Source: Amycolatopsis japonica (lineage in GTDB: Bacteria; Actinomycetota; Actinomycetes; Mycobacteriales; Pseudonocardiaceae). Taken from it: a stretch of 64,000 nt of DNA. The stretch is from NCBI RefSeq assembly GCF_000732925.1, contig NZ_CP008953.1, forward strand, positions 5,766,001 through 5,830,000. The letters run 5' to 3'. The notes under the pieces are model-generated. The model was not told the origin of the DNA and searched no databases. It saw only the letters and a program-made list of their open reading frames with translations. Shown here one piece after another: positions 21,459 to 30,104 of the stretch; position 1 is the first letter of the stretch; each line of letters starts with the position of its first letter. The translations under genes and the position numbers were made by a program.

Positions 21459-21947
21459 TCAGCCGTCTTTCGCGTCTTGATCGCTCTCGTCCGGTGTGGC
21501 AGCCATGGCCTCGCGGAGGTCCGAGATCTCCTTCTCGAAGTCCTCGACCGAGGAGAAGGAGCGGTAGACACTGGCGAACCGGAGATAGGCGACGCCGTCG
21601 AGTTCGCGCAGGGGGCCCAGGATCGCCAGGCCGACCTCGTGACTCGGGATCTCCGCCAGCCCCGCCGACCGGATCGACTCCTCGACCCGCTGCGCGAGCT
21701 GCTGCAACGCGTCGTCGTCGACCGGCCTGCCCTGGCAGGCGCGGCGCACCCCCCGGACCACCTTGTCCCGGCTGAACTGCTCGGTGACCCCGGATCGTTT
21801 GACGACGGCGAGCACCATCGTCTCCGAAGTGGTGAAGCGCCGGCCGCAAGCGGCGCAGGAGCGCCTCCGCCGGATCGCCTGACCCTCATCCACCTCTCGG
21901 GAGTCGACGACCCGAGAGTCCGCATGCCGGCAGAACGGGCACCTCAT
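21459..21947 (-). CDS. nrdR: Transcriptional repressor NrdR
   Basis: A 162-residue zinc-ribbon/ATP-cone repressor of ribonucleotide reductase genes, which senses dATP/ATP. The zinc ribbon has Cys3, Cys6, Cys31 and Cys34; the ATP-cone spans about 49-139 (VVKRSGVTEQFSRDKV onwards). ATG at 21947. It is the first gene of an operon with nrdJ, and a NrdR-box-like sequence upstream suggests autoregulation. The C-terminal 20 residues are acidic and probably disordered. Confidence 0.96.
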   Translation of the reverse strand: MRCPFCRHADSRVVDSREVDEGQAIRRRRSCAACGRRFTTSETMVLAVVKRSGVTEQFSRDKVVRGVRRACQGRPVDDDALQQLAQRVEESIRSAGLAEIPSHEVGLAILGPLRELDGVAYLRFASVYRSFSSVEDFEKEISDLREAMAATPDESDQDAKDG

Positions 21948-22248
21948 CCGCCGATCACCTTCCCCTCCGCGCCGGCCGGTCCCGAGTGGACGCCCGCCCC
22001 CGTCGCCACGCAACGACGGAAAAGATCGACATGTGGATCGATCTGTGGACATCCGGTGGGTGAACACCGGCCAGCTGTGGACAACTGGTACCGAGTCTAC
22101 CCCAAGCTATGGACCAACTACAGCCATGTAACTACTACATATAGCGGTGGAGACTAGATCGCTGGTCGGACGCACGCAAGCGCAACGGCCGGGTCGATCA
22201 GACACGAATGAGGAGCTCACCCACGACGGGTGAGAGCGTCCTTCGGGA
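21948..22248. promoter_or_regulatory. nrdR upstream region: DnaA boxes and a NrdR-box-like site
   Basis: The 301-bp gene-free stretch holds TGTGGACAA (22076-22084, exact DnaA-box match) and two near matches at 22044-22052 and 22032-22040. ACTACATATAGCGGT (22134-22148) resembles the NrdR box ACACTATATATAGTGT. TAGACT, read on the minus strand at 22094-22099, could be a -10 box for nrdR. A second NrdR box at the usual spacing of about 31 bp is not clear. Confidence 0.5.
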
Positions 22249-22743
22249 TCACCTCCCGCCTTCCGCGACCTCGGCCGCGACGGGGACCGTGAGCGGCAGC
22301 CCGGGCACGAGGACGGCGTTTTCCAGGGAGTTGAGCTCCTTGATCTTGGCGACGACCGCGCCGGTGTCACTGCCTGGCGCGAATCGCGCCGCGATCTCCG
22401 TCAGCGTCTCGCCCGCGGAAACGGACACCGTGGTGGTCTGTTCGGGCACCGCGGCGCCGGGAACACCGGCCAAGAACAGACCCGATCCGGTGATGATCCC
22501 GGCGACGAGCAAGGCCATCCCGACGAGCGACGGCCACCTGAGCGGGAGCCGCCGCGGCGCCGGGCACGCCGGGGCGACGGTGGCGACGCCGGGGCGGCGG
22601 CCCGCCACGACCCGCGCCCTGGTCGGCGGACGCAAGGGCTCGGCACGCCTGCCCCGCCCCACCCGCACGGGCCGGGTCGCCCCTGCCGGAACGGGCCCGG
22701 GGGAACTGGGCCGCACCAGTCCTCGATCGGCCAGAATCGACAT
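22249..22743 (-). CDS. LysM membrane protein, SOS-induced cell-division regulator candidate (Rv2719c/ChiZ-like)
   Basis: A 164-residue protein with a basic Pro/Arg-rich cytoplasmic N-terminus, one transmembrane helix (about 77-98) and an exported LysM-type peptidoglycan-binding domain (about 108-160, VSAGETLTEIAARFAPGS). Position, divergent from lexA and next to nrdR, matches M. tuberculosis Rv2719c (ChiZ), a DNA-damage-induced wall protein affecting division. The ATG at 22743 follows GGAGG. Two LexA-box-like sites lie 58-90 bases upstream. Hydrolase activity cannot be claimed. Confidence 0.85.
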   Translation of the reverse strand: MSILADRGLVRPSSPGPVPAGATRPVRVGRGRRAEPLRPPTRARVVAGRRPGVATVAPACPAPRRLPLRWPSLVGMALLVAGIITGSGLFLAGVPGAAVPEQTTTVSVSAGETLTEIAARFAPGSDTGAVVAKIKELNSLENAVLVPGLPLTVPVAAEVAEGGR

Positions 22744-22800
22744 CGGAACCTCCTCGCAGTCCTGCTGCACTCGCCGCCGGGCCGGGACCCGGCATCAAGA

Positions 22801-22833
22801 TCGAACACGCGTTCTATCGAACGCCCGTGCGAA
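22801..22833. promoter_or_regulatory. Two LexA boxes serving the LysM gene
   Basis: TCGAACACGCGTTCTA (22801-22816) and TCGAACGCCCGTGCGA (22818-22833) match the actinobacterial SOS box TCGAAC-N4-GTTCGA at 11 and 11 of 12 fixed positions. They lie upstream of the LysM gene on the minus strand. Confidence 0.75.
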
Positions 22834-22880
22834 TGTGTACCACCTCCCACCGACAAAAATCGAGCGACACGGCGTGTCCA

Positions 22881-22921
22881 TCGAACAGATGTTTGAAATC
22901 GTCGTCCCGGCGGGCTAACGT
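22881..22921 (+). promoter_or_regulatory. lexA promoter overlapped by a LexA box
   Basis: TCGAACAGATGTTTGA (22881-22896) matches the SOS box at 11 of 12 fixed positions. It overlaps the -35 hexamer TTGAAA (22893-22898), which is 17 bp from TAACGT (22916-22921), a good -10 box. This is the expected autorepression layout, with a leader of about 130 nt before the lexA GTG. Confidence 0.75.
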
Positions 22922-23061
22922 CGTTGACCAGGGCGTCTGCTGCGCGGACGCCGCCGGTGCCGTGGGCGGGGAAGATCGTCCGCCACCGGCGAAGACACGC
23001 GAAGTCGGTCCGGGCGACCGGACGTACTGGGAGGCGACGCAGGAGATGAAGGAGCGAGACG

Positions 23062-23778
23062 GTGGCTAAGGAGAGCAAGGCGGGGAACGCGCCTAGGGGC
23101 TCGGGCAAGGTGCGCGCCTTGCCCGAGGTCTACGAGGTGGACGAGACCCTGACCGTGCGGCAGCAGCAGGTGCTCGACGTGATCAAACTGTGGGTGAGCC
23201 GGTTCGGCTACCCGCCGAGTGTGCGTGAGATCGGCGAGGCGGTCGGGCTGACCTCCACCTCGTCGGTGTCGCACCAGTTGCAGGCCCTGCAGCGCAAGGG
23301 TTATCTGCGACGCGACCCGAACCGCCCGCGTGCGGTGGGTGTACTCGCCACGACGGACGACAACCCGATGGGCATCGACGTCGAGCAGCCGCAGTCGGCC
23401 GCGAAGGCCGCGTACGTGCCGCTCGTCGGCCGGATCGCGGCCGGTGGTCCGGTGCTGGCGGAGCAGGCGATCGAAGACGTCTTCCCGTTGCCGAGGGAGA
23501 TCGTCGGCGAGGGCGAGCTGTTCCTGCTCAGCGTCACCGGCGACTCGATGGTCGACGCCGCCATCACCGATGGCGACTGGGTCGTCGTGCGCCAGCAGCC
23601 CACGGCGGACCCGGGCGAGATCGTGGCGGCGATGATCGACGGCGAAGCGACGGTCAAGACGTTCAAGCGCAAGGACGGCCACATCTGGCTGATGCCGCAC
23701 AACGAGGCGTACGAGCCCATCCCGGGTGACGACGCCACGATCCTCGGCAAGGTCGTCGCCGTTCTTCGCAGGCTGTAG
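23062..23778 (+). CDS. lexA: SOS repressor LexA
   Basis: A 238-residue LexA. The N-terminal winged helix (about 28-95) has the recognition segment EIGEAVGLTSTSSVSHQLQAL. The self-cleavage site is Ala127-Gly128, with catalytic Ser162 (TGDSMVDA) and Lys199 (ATVKTF). RecA filaments trigger cleavage on DNA damage; recA is also in this window. The GTG at 23062 follows GAAGGAG. LexA boxes upstream indicate autoregulation and control of the divergent LysM gene. Confidence 0.97.
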   Translation: MAKESKAGNAPRGSGKVRALPEVYEVDETLTVRQQQVLDVIKLWVSRFGYPPSVREIGEAVGLTSTSSVSHQLQALQRKGYLRRDPNRPRAVGVLATTDDNPMGIDVEQPQSAAKAAYVPLVGRIAAGGPVLAEQAIEDVFPLPREIVGEGELFLLSVTGDSMVDAAITDGDWVVVRQQPTADPGEIVAAMIDGEATVKTFKRKDGHIWLMPHNEAYEPIPGDDATILGKVVAVLRRL

Positions 23779-23802
23779 CCCCAAGCCGGAGCACGCCGGG
23801 AT

Positions 23803-23822
23803 CCCGGGTCAGCCGACCCGGG
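23803..23822. terminator. 8-bp hairpin between lexA and the convergent gene
   Basis: CCCGGGTC (23803-23810) and GACCCGGG (23815-23822) form a perfect stem with a 4-nt loop between the lexA stop (23778) and the convergent stop at 23861. Probable bidirectional terminator; no T-run. Confidence 0.5.
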
Positions 23823-23860
23823 TCAGGCTCGGCAGCTTCGGCAGCCCTTCCGCTTCTCGG

Positions 23861-24874
23861 TCAAGCACGCCGCTTGCGCAGCCTGCCGACCAGGAGAAGG
23901 CCGCCGATCACGACGACCGCGGCGATACCGACCTGCACGTACGGGAAGTCGGACCCCTGGCCCGTGCCACCGGCCGCGGAGGTCCCGCCCGACGTGCTGC
24001 CCTCGGATTTCGCCGCGTCCACGGCGAGTGCCGCCGCGCCCTTCACCGCCCGGATCTGCTCGCCGACGCCCTCCCCGCCGGACAGCAGCGTCCCGTCCGG
24101 ATCGAAGGCGATCGCCTCCCCCTGCTTCTCGTTCGGCAGGGGTACCCGCACGGGCTCGCGCTGCAGCGCGCTCTTGAGGTCTCCGTCGGTGACGGCGTAG
24201 AGATAGGCGTCGGTGTAGGTGCGCAACGCGACCACCGAGCCGTCGGCCATCGACGCCGCGCCGGTGACGGTCATCGAACCGATCGACCCGACGGGTCCGC
24301 CGGGTGTCGAGGTCTCCTTGATCTGCAGTGACCCCACGCTCTCCAGCGGGGTTGGCCCGGGGCTGGCGAGCGGCCCCGTCGGCCGGTACACCTTCGCGTC
24401 GCCGAAGACGTCTTTGGTGATCAGGTACGGCGTGCCGGAGCGGTCCATGATCAGCGCCTCGACGTCGTGCTGCCCGTCGGGGTACGTGAGCCGGTGCAGC
24501 GTCGCTTTGCCTTGCGGCGTCAGCGAGATCAGCGCGACCGTGTCCCGCCGCTTGCGGTTGTCACCGGTATCGGAAAGCCAGAAGGTGCCGTCCGCGGTAC
24601 GGGCGAGGTCTTCGGGGTCGTACGGGTCCGTGGGCGCCGAAATGACCTTCTGGACCTTGCAGTCGCGGCCGAGGACGAAGACCTGCGTCTTGGTCCCGCC
24701 GTCGTTGAGGGCGTACAGGTGCTCGCCGTCGGAAACCAGCCCGGAAAGCTCGCTGAGCCGGGAGTCGCTGTTCTTGCACACCGGCTGCGGCGCCGGCACC
24801 TCCTGCGCCAGGGCGGGAGCCGTCCCGCCGATGAACGCCGCCAGCACGACCGTCGCCGCGACAATCCCCCGCAC
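23861..24874 (-). CDS. Exported membrane-anchored beta-propeller-like protein (Rv2721c position)
   Basis: A 337-residue protein with a signal peptide (cleaved near ALA/QE at about 23) and a C-terminal transmembrane helix followed by RLRKRR, so most of it is outside the cell. The middle contains repeated strand motifs (LSGLVSDGEHLYALND; DLARTADGTFWLSDTGDN; MADGSVVALRTYTDAYLY), suggesting a beta-propeller of the esterase-like/phytase-like type. Gene position corresponds to Rv2721c of M. tuberculosis. The GTG at 24874 lies 5 bases after GGAGG. Function unknown. Confidence 0.75.
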   Translation of the reverse strand: MRGIVAATVVLAAFIGGTAPALAQEVPAPQPVCKNSDSRLSELSGLVSDGEHLYALNDGGTKTQVFVLGRDCKVQKVISAPTDPYDPEDLARTADGTFWLSDTGDNRKRRDTVALISLTPQGKATLHRLTYPDGQHDVEALIMDRSGTPYLITKDVFGDAKVYRPTGPLASPGPTPLESVGSLQIKETSTPGGPVGSIGSMTVTGAASMADGSVVALRTYTDAYLYAVTDGDLKSALQREPVRVPLPNEKQGEAIAFDPDGTLLSGGEGVGEQIRAVKGAAALAVDAAKSEGSTSGGTSAAGGTGQGSDFPYVQVGIAAVVVIGGLLLVGRLRKRRA

Positions 24875-25019
24875 ATCCACCTCCGTACCGTGGAACCCCT
24901 GAAGCCCCACACTACGGAGACGTCCGGGACGGCGCGCAGTTCGGTGCGGACGCCGAGATGGGGCGGAATGTCGCGAAGGCCACTTTCAGCGACCGGCCAC
25001 GGTGCCCCAACGCCTGGGG

Positions 25020-25070
25020 ACGTGAAGGCCCCCTTCACTGCGTCTAGCGCAAGGAAGGGGGCCTTCACGT
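25020..25070. terminator. 17-bp-arm palindrome, family C (GTGAAGGCC type)
   Basis: Arms 25020-25036 and 25054-25070 (ACGTGAAGGCCCCCTTC and its complement). It lies 10 bases after the hflX stop on the minus strand. Its outer core GTGAAGGCC matches the palindrome at 54553-54607. Terminator for hflX. Confidence 0.7.
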
Positions 25071-25080
25071 ACTTGTGTCT

Positions 25081-26514
25081 CTACAGAGCCGAGCCGTTCG
25101 TCTGGAAGTCGCTCAGCGCCGCGGCCAGCTCGGGCCTGCCGCGGACGACCAGCCGGGTACCGGTCTCGACGTGCTCTTCCTCCAGCACCTCGCCGTCGGC
25201 GTGGGCACGGGAGACGAGCTCGCCCCGCGAGTACGGGATCAGCACCTCGACCACGACCTCCGGCCTCGGCAGCCGCTCCGCGATCACCTCGGCCAGCTCC
25301 GTGATCCCGGTGCCGGTCCGCGCCGACACCTGCACCGAACCGGCCAGCTGGTGCCGCAACCGGGCCAGCGACACCTCGTCGGCGGCGTCGGCCTTGTTGA
25401 TCACCAGCAGCTCCGGCGGGAGCGGCTCGGAACGGCGCTTCGTGATCTCGGCGAGCACTTCGCGCACCGCGTTGACCTGCTCCTCCGGCGTCGGGTCGGC
25501 GCCGTCGACGACGTGCACGAGCAGGTCGGCGCTCGCCGCCTCCTCCAGCGTCGACCGGAACGCGTCCACCAGCTGGTGCGGCAGGTGCCGGACGAAACCG
25601 ACGGTGTCGGTCAGCGTGTAGGTGCGGCCGTCGGGGGTCTGCGCCCGCCGGGTCGTCGGATCCAGCGTGGCGAACAGCGCGTCCTCGACGAGCACCCCGG
25701 CGCCGGTCAGCGCGTTGAGCAGGCTCGACTTGCCGGCGTTGGTGTAGCCAACGATCGCGACGCTCGGCACCTCGTTGGCCACCCGGCGACCGCGTTTGGT
25801 CTCGCGGATGGTGTCCATCGCGGCGATCTCGCGACGCAGCTTGGCCACGCGCTTGTTGATCCGGCGGCGGTCGGTTTCGAGCTTCGTCTCACCGGGACCA
25901 CGCAGACCCACACCACCGTTGGCGCCACCCGCGCGGCCACCGGCCTGCCGGGACAGCGCCGCACCCCACCCGCGAAGCCGCGGGATCAGGTACTGCAGCT
26001 GGGCCAGCTCGACCTGCGCCTTGCCCTCCTTGGAGCGGGCGTGCTGCGCGAAGATGTCGAGGATCAGGGCGGTGCGGTCGATGACCTTCACCTTGACCTT
26101 CTCCTCCAGCTGACGCAGCTGGCCGGGCGAGAGCTCACCGTCGCAGATCACCGTGTCGGCACCGGTGGCCATCACGATGTCCCGCAGTTCCTTGACCTTG
26201 CCCGAGCCGATGTAGGTGGCGGGATCCGGGCGGATCCGCCGCTGCACCAGGCCTTCCAGCACCTCGGAGCCCGCCGTTTCGGCGAGCCGCGCGAGTTCGG
26301 CGAGCGAGGCCTCGGACTGGAGGGCGCTGCCCTCGGTCCACACACCGACCAGAACGACGCGCTCCAGGCGCAACTGCCGGTATTCGACCTCGGTGACATC
26401 CGCGAGTTCGGTGGACAGGCCCGCTACCCGGCGGAGCGAGGCGCGGTCCTCGAGCTCCAGTTCGCCGGTCGAAGGGTCCATGTCGTTCAGATCGTTGTGT
26501 GTCAGTTCCGTCAT
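25081..26514 (-). CDS. hflX: GTPase HflX
   Basis: A 477-residue ribosome-associated GTPase that can split stalled ribosomes. The N-terminal HflX domain (about 45-235) ends in a Gly/Arg-rich linker (GGANGGVGLRGPGETKLE). The G domain has GYTNAGKSS (G1), DPTTRR (G2 area), DTVGF (G3) and NKAD (G4). The C-terminal domain resembles other HflX proteins. ATG at 26514. The gene lies between the Rv2721c-like gene and dapF, the actinobacterial order. Confidence 0.96.
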   Translation of the reverse strand: MTELTHNDLNDMDPSTGELELEDRASLRRVAGLSTELADVTEVEYRQLRLERVVLVGVWTEGSALQSEASLAELARLAETAGSEVLEGLVQRRIRPDPATYIGSGKVKELRDIVMATGADTVICDGELSPGQLRQLEEKVKVKVIDRTALILDIFAQHARSKEGKAQVELAQLQYLIPRLRGWGAALSRQAGGRAGGANGGVGLRGPGETKLETDRRRINKRVAKLRREIAAMDTIRETKRGRRVANEVPSVAIVGYTNAGKSSLLNALTGAGVLVEDALFATLDPTTRRAQTPDGRTYTLTDTVGFVRHLPHQLVDAFRSTLEEAASADLLVHVVDGADPTPEEQVNAVREVLAEITKRRSEPLPPELLVINKADAADEVSLARLRHQLAGSVQVSARTGTGITELAEVIAERLPRPEVVVEVLIPYSRGELVSRAHADGEVLEEEHVETGTRLVVRGRPELAAALSDFQTNGSAL

Positions 26515-26557
26515 CGTGCCTCCATGGTCCCACGTTTCGGCGGCGGGACCGAATTCA

Positions 26558-27055
26558 TTACCTGCTGGGATACTTCGACAGGTAGATGGCCGTGCGTTTC
26601 GCTTCCGGGTCGACCGGCCGGGACATGAAGTCGTCGACGAGTTCCATCAGCCGTGTTTCGAACTCGGTGATCTGCTCGTCCGGCACCTGGACGACCAGGC
26701 GCGTCTGCTGCACCTCGTCGAATCCCACGTCGGCGATCTCGGCCAGATAAGCCTCGAAGATCGCCTGATCGATCCCCCTGTCGCGGGAATCAAGATGCCA
26801 TGACAACCCGGTCGAGCGATACGGAATTTCTTTCGCACCGCGCGTGCCGCGTCGTGGCGGAAGCGCTTCGAGGAAGCCGGTGTCGACGAGCTTGCGCACG
26901 TGGTGCAGCGTCGTCGCCGGATCGCGATCGAGCCGTTCGGCGAGCTCCTTGTTGGTCAGCGCCTCGGAGTAGGTCAACCGGATGATGCGCAGCCTTATTC
27001 CGGAGGCCATCGCGGCGATCTCTGCCTCGGTGGCGGCGCGTCGTGGAGTGGGCAC
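26558..27055 (-). CDS. ArsR-type winged-helix regulator
   Basis: A 165-residue protein with an N-terminal ArsR-like HTH (about 15-80; LTNKELAERLDRDPATTLHHVRKLVDTGFLE), followed by a C-terminal helical effector or dimerisation region (about 95-165). No Cys metal site is visible, so it is not a classical metal sensor. It is divergent from an MFS transporter gene with a perfect dyad between, making that exporter its likely target. ATG at 27055. Confidence 0.85.
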   Translation of the reverse strand: MPTPRRAATEAEIAAMASGIRLRIIRLTYSEALTNKELAERLDRDPATTLHHVRKLVDTGFLEALPPRRGTRGAKEIPYRSTGLSWHLDSRDRGIDQAIFEAYLAEIADVGFDEVQQTRLVVQVPDEQITEFETRLMELVDDFMSRPVDPEAKRTAIYLSKYPSR

Positions 27056-27075
27056 CGGGACAGCCTAGAGCGATT

Positions 27076-27099
27076 AGTGATTGACAGTTTCCAATCACT
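27076..27099. promoter_or_regulatory. Operator-like dyad between the ArsR-type gene and the MFS gene
   Basis: AGTGATTG (27076-27083) is repeated inverted as CAATCACT (27092-27099) with an 8-bp spacer, perfect over 16 bases. It is 21 bases from the regulator start and 18 from the transporter start, so protein bound there would block both. Binding by the ArsR-type protein is inferred. Confidence 0.65.
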
Positions 27100-27116
27100 C
27101 GCGCCAAGGTGGCGTC

Positions 27117-28361
27117 GTGCGCAGAGACTCCCTCTTCTTCCACGCGGACTTCCGGCGGCTCTGGGCGGGTGACACGGCCAGCCAGGTGGGTGCTTTCGCC
27201 GGTCACACCGTGATTCCCCTGCTCGCGGCCACCGTGCTGGCCGCGACACCGTTCCAGATGGGACTGCTGACCGCGGCCGAGACCATCGCGTTCCTGATCA
27301 TCGGGCTGCCGGCCGGGGTGTGGGTCGACCGGATGCGCCGCCGGGTCTTGATGCTGCGAGCCGACTTCGTCCGCGCGGCGCTGCTGTTCACCGTTCCGCT
27401 CGCCTGGTGGGCGGGAGTCCTGTCGCTGACACAGCTCATCGTGGTCGCCACGCTCGTCGGGGTCGCGACGGTGTTCTTCGACGTCGCCTACCAGTCGTAT
27501 CTGCCGTCGCTGGTCGGCCGCGAGCATCTCCTCGAGGGCAACGCGAAACTCCAGGCGAGCCAGTCGGTCGCGTTCCTGACCGGCCCGGGCATCGGCGGTG
27601 GGCTCGTGCAGCTGGCGGGCGCGGCCAACGCCGTGCTGATGACCGGTGTGGGTTTCCTGACCTCGGCGCTGTGCCTGCTGCGGATCCGCACCGTCGAAGA
27701 GGTGCCCGAGCGAAACGAGGGTGCGAGGCTGCTCCCCCAGATCGCTGAGGGACTGCGATTTGTATTCAAAGACCCCGCACTACGTTCGATCGTCGCCTGT
27801 ACCGGGACGTGCAACCTGTTCAACGGCGCCTTCACCGCTGTGCAGATCCTGTTCTTGAACCGGACGCTGGGGCTGCCGCCGGCGGCGGTCGGCATCGTTC
27901 TCGCGATCGGTGGTGTGGGTGGGATCGTCGGCGCTGTCTTCGCGGGCAGGATCACGGCGCGGCTCGGGCAGGCGCGATCGATTTGGCTGGTACCGCTGCT
28001 GACCTGGCCGCTGCAACTGCTCATCCCGCTGGCGGAGCCCGGTTGGATGGTCGCGCTGATCCCCGGCGCGCTGCTCTTCACGGGCTTCGGGATCATCATC
28101 TACAACGTCGCGCAGGTGTCCTACCGGCAGGCCGTCTGTCCGGACAGGCTGCTCGGCCGCATGAACGCGAGCGTGCGGTTCATCGTTTGGGGCATGCTGC
28201 CGCTGGGCGGCCTGCTCGGCGGCGCACTCGGTGAGACGATCGGGATCCGCGCCACAGTGTGGTTCGCGATAATCGGCGAGTCGGCCGCGGTGCTGTGGGT
28301 GGTCTTCTCCCCGATCCGGAAGCTTCGCGACCTTCCCAAGGAGCCGATCACGGTCGGCTAA
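27117..28361 (+). CDS. MFS exporter (EntS/MFS_3-like)
   Basis: A 414-residue major facilitator protein with about 12 transmembrane helices. The FRRLWAGDTASQVGAF start and GLPAGVWVDRMRRRVLMLRADFVRA (loop 2-3 motif A variant) fit the MFS_3 branch that includes enterobactin and macrolide exporters. The GTG at 27117 follows AAGGTGG; a TTG at 27081 would lie inside the dyad and is unlikely. It is under probable control of the divergent ArsR-type regulator. It ends overlapping dapF by 4 bases. Confidence 0.88.
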   Translation: MRRDSLFFHADFRRLWAGDTASQVGAFAGHTVIPLLAATVLAATPFQMGLLTAAETIAFLIIGLPAGVWVDRMRRRVLMLRADFVRAALLFTVPLAWWAGVLSLTQLIVVATLVGVATVFFDVAYQSYLPSLVGREHLLEGNAKLQASQSVAFLTGPGIGGGLVQLAGAANAVLMTGVGFLTSALCLLRIRTVEEVPERNEGARLLPQIAEGLRFVFKDPALRSIVACTGTCNLFNGAFTAVQILFLNRTLGLPPAAVGIVLAIGGVGGIVGAVFAGRITARLGQARSIWLVPLLTWPLQLLIPLAEPGWMVALIPGALLFTGFGIIIYNVAQVSYRQAVCPDRLLGRMNASVRFIVWGMLPLGGLLGGALGETIGIRATVWFAIIGESAAVLWVVFSPIRKLRDLPKEPITVG

Positions 28362-29191
28362 CCGAGCCCCGCCCACCAGGCTTCGTCGAGTTCCCCGCGG
28401 GCGACGATCTCCGCCGGGCCGGTCAGCGTGGACCCGCCGCGGCGGATCTCGACCACCACGCGGCCGCCGGGGATGTCGACGGTCGCCTCACCGGCGTCGG
28501 TGCCCGCGAGGTGCAGGGCGGCGGCGACCGCGGCGACCGTGCCGGTGCCGCAGGACCGCGTCTCGCCGACGCCTCGTTCGTGGACGCGCATCTTCAGCGC
28601 GTCGTCGCCCAGCAGGTTGATGAACTCGAGGTTCACGCCGTCGGGGAACACGTCGGAGTCGAAATCGGGCTGGTCGCGCAGATCGAGCACGTCGACGTCG
28701 TCGTCGACGACCGACACCAGGTGCGGGTTGCCGACGTTCACCGCCACCCCGGAGAACGGCTTGCCCGCGACCACGGTGACCGAGGTGCCGGTGATCGCCG
28801 CCGGTCCCATCTGCACGGTCACCGAGCCGTCGGCGTGCATCCGCACCGGCCGGTCGCCGGCGCGGGTGCCGATGACGAACTCGCGTTCGGAAACGAGCCC
28901 GGAATCGACGAGGTGACGGACGAAGACCCGGACGCCGTTCCCGCACATCTCCGCGATGGATCCGTCGGCGTTGCGGTAGTCCATGAACCATTCGCCCGCC
29001 GAACCTTCAGCCTCCACGCCCAGCGCCGCCGAGCGCACGATACGCAGCACGCCGTCGGCACCGAGACCACGCTGACGGTCGCACAACGCGGCCACCCGCG
29101 CTTCGGTCAGCTCGAGGCGGCCGTCGGGGTCGGGAAGCAGCACGAAATCGTTCTGTGTGCCGTGTCCCTTGAGGAATTCGATGCCGCCCAT
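28358..29191 (-). CDS. dapF: Diaminopimelate epimerase
   Basis: A 277-residue enzyme converting LL- to meso-diaminopimelate for lysine and peptidoglycan synthesis. The two catalytic Cys are Cys83 (EMCGNGVR) and Cys214 (SCGTGTVA), with the usual DNA-free two-lobed layout and HGTQNDFV near the N-terminus. ATG at 29191. miaA lies directly upstream (10-base gap), the order found in M. tuberculosis (dapF-miaA). The 3' end overlaps the convergent MFS gene by 4 bases. Confidence 0.96.
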   Translation of the reverse strand: MGGIEFLKGHGTQNDFVLLPDPDGRLELTEARVAALCDRQRGLGADGVLRIVRSAALGVEAEGSAGEWFMDYRNADGSIAEMCGNGVRVFVRHLVDSGLVSEREFVIGTRAGDRPVRMHADGSVTVQMGPAAITGTSVTVVAGKPFSGVAVNVGNPHLVSVVDDDVDVLDLRDQPDFDSDVFPDGVNLEFINLLGDDALKMRVHERGVGETRSCGTGTVAAVAAALHLAGTDAGEATVDIPGGRVVVEIRRGGSTLTGPAEIVARGELDEAWWAGLG

Positions 29192-29201
29192 GGCCCCAAG
29201 A

Positions 29202-30104
29202 TTACTGGGCCACCGCTTCGAGGACGCGCTCGGCCAGCCGCTCCGAACCGCCGTCGAACCACCGGATGCGCTTGTCCCGCCGGAACCAGGAACGTTGTCT
29301 CCGCACGAACCTCCGGGTGGCCTGTGCGGTGGCCGCCGAGGCCGCCGGGAAGTCGCCGTCGCCGTCGAGCGCGGCGATCACCTGTTGGTAGCCCAGCGCC
29401 CTCGATGCGGTGAGCCCGTCACGGAGTCCTTGGCCCAGCAACGTCCGGACCTCGTCGACGAGTCCGCCTTCGAACATGAGCTCCACGCGGCGGTCGACGC
29501 GGGTGTCGAGTTCCGCTGGTTCACGGTCGATGCCGATCAGGACGGTGTCGTAGCGCGCGGGCCCCGGTTTCGGCAGGTTCGCCGAGAAAGGTTCTCCGGT
29601 GATCTCGATGACCTCCAGCGCGCGCACGATCCGGCGGCCGTTGGTCGGCAGGATGGCCGTGGCGGCGACGGGGTCCAGTTCCGTGAGCCGGGCGTGCATC
29701 GCGGCGACGCCGATTTCGTCGGTCTCGGCGGTCAGCCGGGCGCGCACGTCCGGATCGGTGCCAGGGAACTTGAGGTCGTCGAGCACGGCTTGGACGTACA
29801 GACCGGACCCGCCGGTGAGGATCGGCACGCGACCGGCGTCGAGGAGTTCCTCGACGCGCTGACGCGCATCGCGCTGGTACGCGGCGACGGAGGCGGTCTC
29901 GGTGACGTCGAGGACGTCGAGCAGGTGATGCGGCACGCCTCGCCGCTCCTCGACGGTCGCCTTGGCCGTCCCGATGTCCATCCCTCGATAGAGCTGCAAC
30001 GCGTCCGCGTTGACCACCTCACCCCCGAGGGTGAGGGCGAGTTCGACCGCCAGCGCGGTCTTCCCGGTCGCCGTGGGCCCGACGACCGCGACCGGCCGGA
30101 TCAC
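29202..30104 (-). CDS. miaA: tRNA dimethylallyltransferase
   Basis: A 300-residue enzyme adding the isopentenyl group to A37 of tRNAs reading UNN codons. The Walker A loop GPTATGKT is at 9-16, the DALQLYRGMDIGTAK segment at about 38-52 and LTGGSGLYVQAVL at about 96-108. Its ATG overlaps the stop of the upstream gene by 4 bases. It supplies the substrate for MiaB, also in this window. Confidence 0.96.
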   Translation of the reverse strand: MIRPVAVVGPTATGKTALAVELALTLGGEVVNADALQLYRGMDIGTAKATVEERRGVPHHLLDVLDVTETASVAAYQRDARQRVEELLDAGRVPILTGGSGLYVQAVLDDLKFPGTDPDVRARLTAETDEIGVAAMHARLTELDPVAATAILPTNGRRIVRALEVIEITGEPFSANLPKPGPARYDTVLIGIDREPAELDTRVDRRVELMFEGGLVDEVRTLLGQGLRDGLTASRALGYQQVIAALDGDGDFPAASAATAQATRRFVRRQRSWFRRDKRIRWFDGGSERLAERVLEAVAQ

